NCBI RefSeq assembly: GCF_044810985.1 | Contig: NZ_CP085242.1 | Span: forward strand, 3,100,001 to 3,164,000 | Reading direction: 5' to 3' | Source of the DNA: Marinospirillum sp031581385 | GTDB taxonomy: Bacteria > Pseudomonadota > Gammaproteobacteria > Pseudomonadales > Halomonadaceae | DNA: 64,000 nt | Part shown: positions 26,782 through 35,283 of the stretch, one piece after another | How positions within the stretch are numbered: the stretch's first letter is position 1 | Layout: each line of letters starts with the position of its first letter | Notes under the pieces: generated by a model | What the model was told of the DNA's origin: nothing | Databases searched by the model: none | The model's input: only the letters and a program-made list of their open reading frames with translations | Position numbers and translations under genes: made by a program

Positions 26782-26849
26782 ATGCAGGTCACGGTAAAAA
26801 ATGGGGTGGCCCTGCAGTGATTCGTATTCCGGCAGATAACTTGCACTAA
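26782..26849 (+). pseudogene. Frameshifted stump of a MazE/AbrB-type antitoxin
   Basis: After a GAGG ribosome site the frame starts MQVTVK, the standard opening of MazE-like antitoxins (MQVTVKKWGNS...RIP). At an A run (26796-26801) the frame breaks. Allowing for one missing A, it continues W-G-G-P-A-V-I-R-I-P-A-D-N-L and stops. In the unshifted frame a stop comes at 26818-26820. The remains cover only the AbrB DNA-binding start; no toxin gene follows, since pabB comes in from the other side. It looks like the residue of a second toxin-antitoxin locus cut away at the pabB end. Confidence 0.6.
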
Positions 26850-28180
26850 AACCCCTCTGCAAATTGTGATTCCAGCACTCGTATCAGTCGTGCGACCTTG
26901 TGCAGGGTTTCGGCATATTCTTCATCGACATTGGAGTCTGCAACCAGGCCGCCGCCACCCCAGACGTGCAGTTGGTTTTCTGCCGCGATAAAGGTGCGGA
27001 TGGCGATGTTGAAGTCCATTCTCCCACTCTGGTCGATATAGCCGATGGAGCCACAGTAGGCGCTGCGTCGGCAGGGTTCCAGCTGTTCGATGATTTGCAT
27101 GGCTCGCAGTTTGGGTGCTCCGGTGATGGAGCCGCCGGGAAAGGCCGCCTTGAGCAAATCCAGAGGTTGCTTGCCATCAGCCAGTTGTCCGGTGATGCGA
27201 CTGACCAGGTGATGCACGTTGGTGTAGCTTTCCAGGGTGAAAAGGTCGGGCACGGCGATGCTTCCCGCCTGGCAAACCCGCCCCAGATCATTACGCAGCA
27301 GGTCAACGATCATCAGGTTTTCTGCACGATCCTTGCTGCTGTTGAGCAATTCCTCTTTATAAGCCCTGTCCTGTTCCGGCGTGATCCCTCGTGGGCGCGT
27401 GCCCTTGATGGGTTTGGTTTCCACCTGGCCGTTTGCAAAGCCTTGGATAAAACGCTCCGGTGACAGGGACAGCAACTGTTGGTCACCGAAATCCAGAAAG
27501 GCTGAGAAGGGTGCGGCTATTTGTTGGCTGAGAGCTTTCCAGATGGCATGGCTGCTGCCGGTAAAAGAAGCCGAAAAACGCTGGGCGAGGTTGATTTGGT
27601 AGCAGTCGCCGGATTTCAGCAGTGCCTGTACCTGCGCAAACTTGTCGCGATAGCTGGCTGCGCTCATATTGCTGGTGAAGCCGGTTTCCAGTTTGAAACT
27701 TTCTTCTGGGGCTGGGGTGGACAGCCGGAGCCTTAATGCCTCCGCCTCCGCGTCACTGAAGTAGCCGCTGAGCCAGGTGGTTTGTGTTTTGTGGTCGCTG
27801 ACCAGTGACCAGGTGTAGTAGCCCAGGCAAACCCAGGGCAGAGGCAGGTCATCTTTTGCCACGCTGGGCAGATTTTCAAACAGGCGTCCGGCATCGTAGC
27901 TGAAATAACCCAGCCAGCCGCAGGTGAAGGGAATCTCCGTTGGTGGCTGTTCACCGGGGTTACTGGCTTCCAGCTTCAGGGCGTTCAGCTTTTCTGCTTC
28001 TGCTTTGCTGCTGATTTCCAGTTGTTTGACGGGGTCGCCGCAGGCAATGGAAAAACGCCCGCCAAATTCGGAAGCTTGACCGCTGCACAGCAGGGCAGGC
28101 CATTTTAAAGGGCGCACTGCCTGGAGCAGCGCCTGATCACTGGCAAAGGGTAATTGCAGATAGCGCAGGGAATCGCTCAT
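26846..28180 (-). CDS. pabB: Aminodeoxychorismate synthase component I
   Basis: PabB converts chorismate and ammonia to 4-amino-4-deoxychorismate for folate. The 444-residue protein carries an N-terminal domain and a chorismate-binding domain with the PIKGTRPRG motif, whose lysine is the PabB-specific nucleophile, then FPGGSITGAPK and the C-terminal SNVDEEYAETL region. That KGT motif separates it from TrpE. I choose the ATG giving MSDSLRYLQL because length then matches E. coli (about 453); the frame extends upstream with weak starts. The gene is alone on the minus strand, divergent from the prp operon. Confidence 0.92.
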   Translation of the reverse strand: MSDSLRYLQLPFASDQALLQAVRPLKWPALLCSGQASEFGGRFSIACGDPVKQLEISSKAEAEKLNALKLEASNPGEQPPTEIPFTCGWLGYFSYDAGRLFENLPSVAKDDLPLPWVCLGYYTWSLVSDHKTQTTWLSGYFSDAEAEALRLRLSTPAPEESFKLETGFTSNMSAASYRDKFAQVQALLKSGDCYQINLAQRFSASFTGSSHAIWKALSQQIAAPFSAFLDFGDQQLLSLSPERFIQGFANGQVETKPIKGTRPRGITPEQDRAYKEELLNSSKDRAENLMIVDLLRNDLGRVCQAGSIAVPDLFTLESYTNVHHLVSRITGQLADGKQPLDLLKAAFPGGSITGAPKLRAMQIIEQLEPCRRSAYCGSIGYIDQSGRMDFNIAIRTFIAAENQLHVWGGGGLVADSNVDEEYAETLHKVARLIRVLESQFAEGF

Positions 28181-28274
28181 AAAGCCGGAGACTGCCTTGA
28201 AGAAATAAAGCAGCATTTTACGGGGAAGCTGGAAAAAAGTCCTGTCTTGCAGTTTTGGGATGCGTGGAACCCAG

Positions 28275-28286
28275 GTTGTCGACAAC
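28275..28286. promoter_or_regulatory. Candidate GntR operator 1
   Basis: A perfect 12-base palindrome GTTGTC-GACAAC lies between divergent pabB and the gntR-prp operon. It shares the 10-base core TTGTCGACAA with a second palindrome about 158 bases away. The TTGT...ACAA form is typical of FadR-subfamily GntR operators. Confidence 0.55.
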
Positions 28287-28388
28287 TTTGCCTGCTGTCA
28301 GTGAAAGTGTGACTGACGGGTTTCTTGAAAAAGCATTTTAAAACAGGGGGCTAAGATTATCTTTAAGCTGTTTAGACTAAGGTTTGAA

Positions 28389-28417
28389 TTGACCTTTCAG
28401 GCCCACCTGTCTACAGT
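28389..28417 (+). promoter_or_regulatory. Candidate promoter of the gntR-prp operon
   Basis: TTGACC (28389-28394) and TACAGT (28412-28417) are separated by 17 bases, an acceptable sigma-70 promoter. Transcription would start about 28424, placing the second palindrome directly downstream. Confidence 0.5.
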
Positions 28418-28432
28418 GCAAGCCATTCCGAT

Positions 28433-28444
28433 ATTGTCGACAAT
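28433..28444. promoter_or_regulatory. Candidate GntR operator 2
   Basis: A perfect palindrome ATTGTC-GACAAT, sharing its 10-base core with operator 1. It sits about 10 bases after the expected transcription start and 6 bases before the gntR GTG. A repressor bound here would block RNA polymerase, consistent with autoregulation. Confidence 0.6.
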
Positions 28445-28450
28445 GTTTTA

Positions 28451-29152
28451 GTGAGCGACCGCAAAATGAACCAGGAAGTGATCTTGGACAGCAGAACGCT
28501 GGCTGACCGCGTTTTTGAAGAGCTTCAGGATGCCATAGTCACTGGGGGCATCGCTCCCGGTACTAAAATTACTGAACCTGGCCTGGCTAAAGAGTACGGC
28601 ATCTCCCGGGGTCCTCTGCGTGAAGCCATGCGCCGACTGGAAGGTCGCCACCTGGTCAGCCGCATTCCCCATGTCGGCGCTCGGGTTGTCTCCTTATCCC
28701 TTGATGAGCTGCTGGAACTTTATGAAGTTCGCGAAGCCATGGAGGGCATGGCCTGTCGTCTGGCTGCCCGTCAGATGCCGGTTGCTGAAATTGCCAGCCT
28801 CAAGGCGCTGCTGGAAAAACACGAATCCCAGGCTGAGCTGCAACAGAATCTGGCCTATTACCAGAAAGAAGGCGACCTGGATTTTCATTATCGCATTGTT
28901 CTGGGCAGTGGCAACAAAAAGCTGATGGAGTTGCTGTGCGGTGAGCTTTATTACCTGGTGCGCATGTACCGTTACCGCTTCAGTGCCACCAGTGGCCGCC
29001 CCAAACGTGCTTTTCAGGAACACTATCGCATCGTGGATGCCATTGAGCAGCGCGATGAAGAATTAGCCGAAATGTTGATGCGTCGGCACATTAGAGCCTC
29101 CCGTGATAACGTTGAACAGCGTTTGCGGGAACAAGAGTCCTTACCCAGGTAA
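28451..29152 (+). CDS. GntR family regulator of the methylcitrate operon
   Basis: A FadR-type regulator of 233 residues. Residues about 15-85 form the winged helix (LADRVFEELQDAIVTGGIAPGTKI, then GISRGPLREAMRRLEGRHLV), and the rest is an all-helical FCD ligand domain with the metal/ligand histidine pattern expected (FHYRIVLGS, EHYRIVDAI). It leads directly into prpB 36 bases later. The ligand is probably a methylcitrate-cycle intermediate, as for other GntR proteins beside prpB; this is inference. The start may be GTG here or ATG five codons later. It replaces the sigma-54 PrpR used by E. coli. Confidence 0.85.
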   Translation: MSDRKMNQEVILDSRTLADRVFEELQDAIVTGGIAPGTKITEPGLAKEYGISRGPLREAMRRLEGRHLVSRIPHVGARVVSLSLDELLELYEVREAMEGMACRLAARQMPVAEIASLKALLEKHESQAELQQNLAYYQKEGDLDFHYRIVLGSGNKKLMELLCGELYYLVRMYRYRFSATSGRPKRAFQEHYRIVDAIEQRDEELAEMLMRRHIRASRDNVEQRLREQESLPR

Positions 29153-29188
29153 ACCGAAACCCTGTCCGGGTTAATAAGAGGAAATATC

Positions 29189-30082
29189 ATGTCCCAGAAA
29201 CTGACCGCTGGCGGACGCTTCCGCAAGGCACTGAAAGAAAACAACCCACTGCAGATTGTCGGCACTATTAATGCCTACCACGCCATGATGGCTGAAAAAG
29301 TGGGCCACCAGGCGATCTACCTGTCCGGTGGTGGTGTTGCCAATGCTTCCTACGGTCTGCCTGATCTGGGCATGACCAGCATGAATGATGTACTGGAAGA
29401 CGTGCGCCGTATCACCAGTGCTGTGGATACTCCTCTGCTGGTGGACATAGATACCGGTTGGGGCGGTGCTTTTAATATTGCCCGCGCCGTGAAGGAAATG
29501 GAAAAAGGCGGTGCCGCTGCGGTGCATATCGAAGACCAGGTGGCCCAGAAGCGTTGCGGCCATCGCCCCAACAAGGAAATTGTTTCCCAGGAAGAAATGG
29601 TTGATCGTGTTAAAGCCGCTGTGGATGCCAAAACCGATCCTGACTTTTTCGTCATGGCACGTACCGATGCTTTCCAGAAAGACGGTCTGGAAGCGGCTGT
29701 AGAACGGGCCAAAGCCTGTCTGGAAGCCGGTGCTGACGGTATTTTTGCCGAAGCGGTTCACACTCTGGAAGACTATCAGGCCTTTTCTGATGGTATCGGT
29801 GGTGCCCACCTGCTGGCCAATATCACCGAGTTTGGTGCCACACCTCTGTTCAACAAGAAAGAGCTGGCAGAAAACGGTGCCACCATGGTTCTCTATCCTC
29901 TGTCCGCTTTCCGTGCAGCCAACAAGGCAGCACTCAATGTTTTCCAGCACCTGTTGGATGACGGTGATCAGAAGGCTGTTGTTGATACCATGCAGACTCG
30001 CATGGAGCTTTACGATTTCCTGAACTACCACGACTTTGAACAAAAACTCGACCAGTTGTTTGCCCAGGGCAAGAACAAATAA
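29189..30082 (+). CDS. prpB: Methylisocitrate lyase
   Basis: PrpB cleaves 2-methylisocitrate to pyruvate and succinate. The 297-residue protein shows the isocitrate-lyase superfamily motifs: GVANASYGLPDLG, the metal aspartates in VDIDTGWGG, and the catalytic signature KRCGH. Length matches E. coli PrpB (296). An AGAGGA ribosome site precedes the ATG. It is the first enzyme gene after the regulator and is followed by prpC after 30 bases. Confidence 0.96.
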   Translation: MSQKLTAGGRFRKALKENNPLQIVGTINAYHAMMAEKVGHQAIYLSGGGVANASYGLPDLGMTSMNDVLEDVRRITSAVDTPLLVDIDTGWGGAFNIARAVKEMEKGGAAAVHIEDQVAQKRCGHRPNKEIVSQEEMVDRVKAAVDAKTDPDFFVMARTDAFQKDGLEAAVERAKACLEAGADGIFAEAVHTLEDYQAFSDGIGGAHLLANITEFGATPLFNKKELAENGATMVLYPLSAFRAANKAALNVFQHLLDDGDQKAVVDTMQTRMELYDFLNYHDFEQKLDQLFAQGKNK

Positions 30083-30112
30083 TTAAGACAACAATTTGAA
30101 GAGGAGACAGTC

Positions 30113-31267
30113 ATGTCTGAGAACGAATCCGTAAAGCCAAAACCCAAAAAGTCGGTTGCCCTGTCCGGTACGGCTGCAGGTAACACGGCTCTGTGCACTG
30201 TGGGTCGCAATGGTAACGAGCTCCACTATCGCGGCTATGACATTCTGGATCTGGCTGAGAAGTGTGAATTTGAAGAAGTGGCTTACCTGCTGGTTCATGG
30301 CAAGCTGCCGACTCAGGCTGAGCTGAATGCCTACAAAATCAAGCTGAAAGCCCTGCGTGGTTTGCCCGCTTCCGTGAAAGTGGCCCTGGAGCAGCTGCCG
30401 CCCTCTGCTCACCCCATGGATGTGATGCGCACCGGTGTTTCCGTACTGGGCTGCGTCAAGCCCGAGAAAGACGACCATAACCACCCGGATGCCCGTGATA
30501 TCGCCGATAAGCTGATGGCTTGTCAGGGTTCCATGCTGCTTTACTGGTATCACTTTGCCTACAACGGCAAGCGCATTGACCTGGAAACGGATGACGACTC
30601 CATCGGTGGACACTTCCTGCATCTGCTGCATGGCGAGAAGCCGCGTGAGTCCTGGGTCAAGGCGATGCACACCTCCTTGATTCTTTACGCTGAGCATGAG
30701 TTTAACGCTTCCACCTTTGCCAGCCGCGTGGTTGCAGGTACAGGCTCTGACTTCTACAGCTGTATTGCCGGCGCCATTGGCGCTCTGCGTGGGCCCAAGC
30801 ACGGCGGTGCCAATGAAGTGGCTTTTGAAATCCAGAAGCGTTACGACAACCCGGATCAGGCCGAAGAAGATATCCGTGAGCGTGTGGGCCGCAAGGAAGT
30901 TGTGATCGGCTTTGGTCACCCGGTTTACACGGTTTCCGATCCTCGCAACAAGGTCATCAAACAGGTTGCCAAGAGTCTGTCCGAAGAGCGCGAGAACACC
31001 AAGATGTATGACATTGCCGAGCGTCTGGAATCCGTGATGTGGGAAGTCAAGAAAATGTTCCCCAATCTGGATTGGTTCTCTGCCGTCAGCTACCACATGA
31101 TGGGTGTGCCCACTGACATGTTTACACCTCTGTTCGTGATTTCACGCACTTCCGGTTGGAGTGCTCACGTGATCGAGCAGCGCATTGACGGCAAGATCAT
31201 TCGCCCCAATGCCAACTATGTCGGTGAAGGTCCGCGTCCAGTGCCAGCCATTGACGAGCGTGACTGA
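30113..31267 (+). CDS. prpC: 2-methylcitrate synthase
   Basis: PrpC condenses propionyl-CoA with oxaloacetate to 2-methylcitrate. The 384-residue protein is of the citrate synthase fold: catalytic histidines in the GGANEVAF and FGHPVYTV regions and an aspartate in the C-terminal part, plus LHYRGYDILDLAE near the N-terminus, typical of PrpC. Its short length, compared with over 420 for housekeeping citrate synthase, and its position between prpB and acnD fix the assignment. GAGGAGA precedes the ATG. Confidence 0.95.
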   Translation: MSENESVKPKPKKSVALSGTAAGNTALCTVGRNGNELHYRGYDILDLAEKCEFEEVAYLLVHGKLPTQAELNAYKIKLKALRGLPASVKVALEQLPPSAHPMDVMRTGVSVLGCVKPEKDDHNHPDARDIADKLMACQGSMLLYWYHFAYNGKRIDLETDDDSIGGHFLHLLHGEKPRESWVKAMHTSLILYAEHEFNASTFASRVVAGTGSDFYSCIAGAIGALRGPKHGGANEVAFEIQKRYDNPDQAEEDIRERVGRKEVVIGFGHPVYTVSDPRNKVIKQVAKSLSEERENTKMYDIAERLESVMWEVKKMFPNLDWFSAVSYHMMGVPTDMFTPLFVISRTSGWSAHVIEQRIDGKIIRPNANYVGEGPRPVPAIDERD

Positions 31268-31303
31268 TTAACCCATTCCAATTTTTCAAGTGAGTTCTCA
31301 TTT

Positions 31304-33910
31304 ATGAACACTGAATACCGTAAGCCTTTACCGGGCAGTTCACTGGATTACTTTGATACCCGTGAAGCCGTGGACAGCATCCAGCCCGGTGCTTATGAAA
31401 AGCTGCCTTATACCTCGCGTGTTCTGGCAGAGCAGCTGGTGCGTCGCTGTGATCCCCAGGATCTGACGCCTTCGCTGAAGCAGTTGATTGAACGCAAGCG
31501 CGACCTGGATTTCCCCTGGTATCCAGCGCGTGTGGTTTGTCACGACATTCTGGGCCAGACGGCTCTGGTGGATCTGGCCGGTCTGCGTGATGCCATTGCT
31601 GAAAAAGGCGGTGATCCGGCCAAGGTCAATCCGGTGGTTCCCACCCAGTTGATTGTTGACCACTCGCTGGCTGTTGAGCATGCCGGTTTCGAAAAGGATG
31701 CCTTTGAGAAAAACCGCGCCATTGAAGATCGCCGCAATGACGACCGTTTCCACTTTATTGAGTGGACCAAGACGGCCTTTAAAAACGTCGATGTGATTCC
31801 CGCCGGTAACGGCATCATGCACCAGATCAACCTGGAGAAAATGTCTCCGGTGATTCAGGCACGTGATGGTGTCGCTTACCCGGATACCTGTGTGGGTACA
31901 GACTCCCACACCCCGCATGTGGATGCCCTGGGTGTTATCTCCGTGGGTGTCGGTGGTCTGGAAGCTGAAACCGTGATGCTGGGTCATCCTTCCATGATGC
32001 GCCTGCCGGACATCGTGGGTGTGGAACTGGTTGGCAAGCGTCAGCCCGGTATTACTGCAACCGATATCGTACTGGCTCTGACCGAATTTCTGCGTAAAGA
32101 GCGAGTCGTTGGTGCTTACCTGGAATTTTACGGTGAAGGCGCATCCAGCCTGACCGTGGGCGACCGTGCCACTATTTCCAACATGACACCGGAATACGGT
32201 GCCACTGCAGCCATGTTCTATATCGATGAGCAAACCATCGATTACCTGAAGCTGACCGGTCGTGAACCAGAACAGGTAGAACTGGTTGAGAATTATGCCA
32301 AGACTGCTGGTTTCTGGGCTGATGACTTGGTGAAAGCTGACTATGAGCGGGTGCTCAAGTTTGACCTTTCCAGTGTGGGTCGCAACCTGGCCGGGCCTTC
32401 CAATCCTCATGCACGTCTTTCCACGGCTGATCTGGCTGCCAAAGGTATTGCCGGTAATCTGGAAGAAGCTCGCGAGCAGGAAAAACAGGGCCTTATTCCA
32501 GATGGAGCGGTCATCATTGCCGCCATCACCAGTTGCACCAATACGTCCAACCCCCGCAACGTGGTAGCCGCCGGTTTGCTGGCCAAGAAAGCCAATGAAA
32601 TGGGGCTGATTCGCAAGCCCTGGGTGAAGTCTTCCTTTGCTCCCGGCTCCAAGGTGGCACGTTTGTACCTGGAAGAATCCGGTCTTCTGGGCGAGATGGA
32701 AAAACTGGGCTTTGGTATCGTGGCCTATGCCTGCACCACCTGTAATGGCATGTCCGGTGCTCTGGACCCCAAAATCCAGCAGGAAATCATTGACCGCGAT
32801 CTTTACACCACGGCTGTGCTTTCCGGTAACCGCAACTTTGATGGTCGCATCCATCCTTACGCCAAGCAGGCTTTCCTGGCTTCACCGCCTCTGGTTGTGG
32901 CCTACGCCATTGCCGGTACCATCCGCTTTGATATCGAAAAGGATGTGTTGGGTGAAGATGCACAGGGTAACCCGATTACCCTGAAAGACCTCTGGCCTTC
33001 CGATGAAGAGATTGATGCGATCGTTGCTTCCAGCGTCAAGCCGGAGCAGTTCCGTGAGGTTTATATTCCCATGTTCGATCTGGACAAGGGTGTTGAAGCC
33101 GAAAGTCCTCTTTATGACTGGCGTCCTCAGAGCACCTACATCCGTCGTCCTCCTTATTGGGAAGGTGCCCTGGCAGCAGAGCGTACTCTTAAAGGTATGC
33201 GCCCTCTGGCTGTTCTGCCGGACAACATCACAACGGATCACCTGTCGCCTTCCAATGCGATCCTGATGAACAGTGCTTCCGGTGAATATCTGCATAAAAT
33301 GGGTGTGCCTGAAGAAGACTTCAATTCCTATGCAACCCACCGTGGTGACCACCTGACTGCACAGCGCGCCACCTTTGCCAACCCCAAGCTGATCAATGAA
33401 ATGGCTGTCGTGGACGGTGAAGTCAAGCAGGGCTCTCTGGCACGTATTGAGCCGGAAGGTGAAGTGACCCGTATGTGGGAAGCCATTGAGACCTACATGG
33501 AGCGCAAGCAGCCGCTGATTATTATTGCTGGCGCTGACTATGGTCAGGGTTCTTCCCGTGACTGGGCTGCCAAGGGTGTGCGTCTGGCTGGTGTAGAAGC
33601 CATCGTGGCAGAAGGCTTTGAGCGTATTCACCGCACCAACCTGATTGGTATGGGTGTCCTGCCCTTGCAATTCGAGGAAGGCACCACTCGCAAGACGCTG
33701 GGTATAGACGGCACTGAAACCTATGATGTCGAAGGTGAGCTGTCACCACGCAATACTGTCACTCTAACCATCACCCGTAAAAACGGTGAGAAAGTTCAGG
33801 TGCCGGTGATCTGCCGACTGGATACCGCTGCTGAAGCTCACGTCTATAAAGCCGGTGGCGTCCTTCAGGGCTTTGCCAAGGACTTCCTGGAAGGTGAAGT
33901 TCCGGCCTGA
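31304..33910 (+). CDS. acnD: Fe/S-dependent 2-methylcitrate dehydratase AcnD
   Basis: AcnD is an aconitase homologue that dehydrates 2-methylcitrate in bacteria that pair it with PrpF. The 868-residue protein keeps the 4Fe-4S cysteines, one in AAITSCTNTSNP and two in ACTTCNGMSG, and the C-terminal swivelling domain with GADYGQGSSRDWAAKG. It follows prpC by 36 bases and prpF follows it. AcnD makes 2-methyl-trans- or related aconitate isomers that PrpF then converts. Presence of prpD as well gives two dehydratase routes in one operon. Confidence 0.95.
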   Translation: MNTEYRKPLPGSSLDYFDTREAVDSIQPGAYEKLPYTSRVLAEQLVRRCDPQDLTPSLKQLIERKRDLDFPWYPARVVCHDILGQTALVDLAGLRDAIAEKGGDPAKVNPVVPTQLIVDHSLAVEHAGFEKDAFEKNRAIEDRRNDDRFHFIEWTKTAFKNVDVIPAGNGIMHQINLEKMSPVIQARDGVAYPDTCVGTDSHTPHVDALGVISVGVGGLEAETVMLGHPSMMRLPDIVGVELVGKRQPGITATDIVLALTEFLRKERVVGAYLEFYGEGASSLTVGDRATISNMTPEYGATAAMFYIDEQTIDYLKLTGREPEQVELVENYAKTAGFWADDLVKADYERVLKFDLSSVGRNLAGPSNPHARLSTADLAAKGIAGNLEEAREQEKQGLIPDGAVIIAAITSCTNTSNPRNVVAAGLLAKKANEMGLIRKPWVKSSFAPGSKVARLYLEESGLLGEMEKLGFGIVAYACTTCNGMSGALDPKIQQEIIDRDLYTTAVLSGNRNFDGRIHPYAKQAFLASPPLVVAYAIAGTIRFDIEKDVLGEDAQGNPITLKDLWPSDEEIDAIVASSVKPEQFREVYIPMFDLDKGVEAESPLYDWRPQSTYIRRPPYWEGALAAERTLKGMRPLAVLPDNITTDHLSPSNAILMNSASGEYLHKMGVPEEDFNSYATHRGDHLTAQRATFANPKLINEMAVVDGEVKQGSLARIEPEGEVTRMWEAIETYMERKQPLIIIAGADYGQGSSRDWAAKGVRLAGVEAIVAEGFERIHRTNLIGMGVLPLQFEEGTTRKTLGIDGTETYDVEGELSPRNTVTLTITRKNGEKVQVPVICRLDTAAEAHVYKAGGVLQGFAKDFLEGEVPA

Positions 33911-33940
33911 GATTAAAGCCGTCAGGTAAAAAAGCAAGTG

Positions 33941-33971
33941 AGTAAGGCGGTTCCGTAGGTTCCGCCTTACT
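33941..33971 (+). promoter_or_regulatory. Intercistronic hairpin between acnD and prpF
   Basis: AGTAAGGCGG and CCGCCTTACT are perfect 10-base complements around an 11-base loop, 30 bases past acnD. No proper U run follows, so it is more likely an mRNA processing or stability element than a strong terminator. Confidence 0.6.
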
Positions 33972-34012
33972 TATTTCAGGCTCTATAAAGTTTGTAAAAT
34001 CAGGAGTGAAAT

Positions 34013-35191
34013 ATGAGTCAGGTTCCCCAGATCAAAATCCCCGCCACCTATATGCGTGGTGGTACCAGTAAAGGTGTTTTCTTCAACCTGAAAGACCTGC
34101 CGGAAGCAGCCCAGAAGCCCGGCAAGGCACGTGATTCCATTTTGTTGCGGGTCATCGGCAGTCCCGATCCCTATGGCAAGCAAATTGACGGTATGGGCGG
34201 TGCGACTTCCAGTACCAGCAAGACCGTGATTCTGGCTCCGGCAACTGAGCCCGGCCACGATGTGGACTATCTGTTTGGTCAGGTTTCCATCGACAAGGAG
34301 TTTGTGGATTGGAGCGGCAACTGCGGCAACCTTTCAGCTGCGGTGGGTGCTTTTGCAATCCATTCGGGTCTGGTGGATGCCAGTCGTCTGCCCGAAAATG
34401 GTATGGCCGAAGTGCGCATCTGGCAGGCCAATATCAAGAAAACCATTGTCACCCGTGTCCCCATGACGGATGGTCAGGTTCAGGAAACCGGTGATTTTGA
34501 ACTGGATGGCGTGACCTTCCCGGCTGCCGAGATTCCCGTGGAATTCATGGACCCGGCCGATGGTGAAGGCGCAATCTTCCCCACCGGCAATCTGGTGGAT
34601 GATCTCGAAGTACCGGGTGTAGGCACTTTCAAGGCCACTCTGATCAATGCCGGGATTCCCACTATCTTCCTGAATGCCGATGAAATTGGTTACACAGGCA
34701 CCGAGCTTCAGGAAGCCATCAACAATGATGCTGATGCACTCACGCGCTTTGAGACGATTCGTGCTCAGGGTGCTGTGAAAATGGGCCTGATCAAGGATGT
34801 TGCTGAAGCCGCTGCACGCCAGCACACGCCCAAGGTGGCCTTTGTTGCTCCTCCCAAAACTTATACCTCTTCCAGTGGCAAGCAAGTGGAAGCCGACAAG
34901 GTGGATCTTCTGGTGCGCGCTCTGTCCATGGGCAAGTTGCACCATGCCATGATGGGTACGGCCGCGGTGGCCATAGGTACGGCGGCTGCGATCCCCGGAA
35001 CCCTGGTGAATCTGGCCGCTGGTGGGGGCGATCGCAAGGAGGTGACCTTCGGGCATCCTTCCGGCACGCTTAAGGTGGGTGCTGAAGCCAGTCAGGTTGA
35101 TGGCCAGTGGTCCGTGGACAAGGCCATCATGAGCCGCAGTGCCCGCATTGTGATGGAAGGTTGGGTACGGATTCCCGGCGATACCTTCTAA
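34013..35191 (+). CDS. prpF: 2-methylaconitate cis-trans isomerase
   Basis: PrpF isomerises the 2-methylaconitate made by AcnD so that the cycle can continue. The 392-residue protein has the two-domain fold of diaminopimelate epimerase relatives. N-terminal MRGGTSKGVFF and GGATSSTSKTV (with the conserved lysine), DWSGNCGNLSAA in the middle and FGHPSGTLKVG near the end are family signatures. The gap of about 100 bases from acnD holds a strong hairpin. The ATG has GGAG upstream. Confidence 0.95.
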   Translation: MSQVPQIKIPATYMRGGTSKGVFFNLKDLPEAAQKPGKARDSILLRVIGSPDPYGKQIDGMGGATSSTSKTVILAPATEPGHDVDYLFGQVSIDKEFVDWSGNCGNLSAAVGAFAIHSGLVDASRLPENGMAEVRIWQANIKKTIVTRVPMTDGQVQETGDFELDGVTFPAAEIPVEFMDPADGEGAIFPTGNLVDDLEVPGVGTFKATLINAGIPTIFLNADEIGYTGTELQEAINNDADALTRFETIRAQGAVKMGLIKDVAEAAARQHTPKVAFVAPPKTYTSSSGKQVEADKVDLLVRALSMGKLHHAMMGTAAVAIGTAAAIPGTLVNLAAGGGDRKEVTFGHPSGTLKVGAEASQVDGQWSVDKAIMSRSARIVMEGWVRIPGDTF

Positions 35192-35224
35192 GCTGTGCTA
35201 GGCTGAAATCAAGTTCTCGATCGT

Positions 35225-35256
35225 TGCACTCTGGGGTTCTCTCAGGGTGCATTTTT
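35225..35256 (+). terminator. Terminator-like hairpin between prpF and prpD
   Basis: TGCACTCTG and CAGGGTGCA pair over 9 positions (one G-U) around a 9-base loop, followed directly by five T residues. This fits an intrinsic terminator inside the operon, 33 bases after prpF, and would lower prpD relative to the upstream genes. Confidence 0.72.
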
Positions 35257-35283
35257 GATTTCAGCGACCTGGAGGCTGCCCCC

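Noticed and set aside
31340..32854. 504-codon open frame on the minus strand
   Set aside because: Antisense to acnD, with no recognisable domain and no ribosome site.
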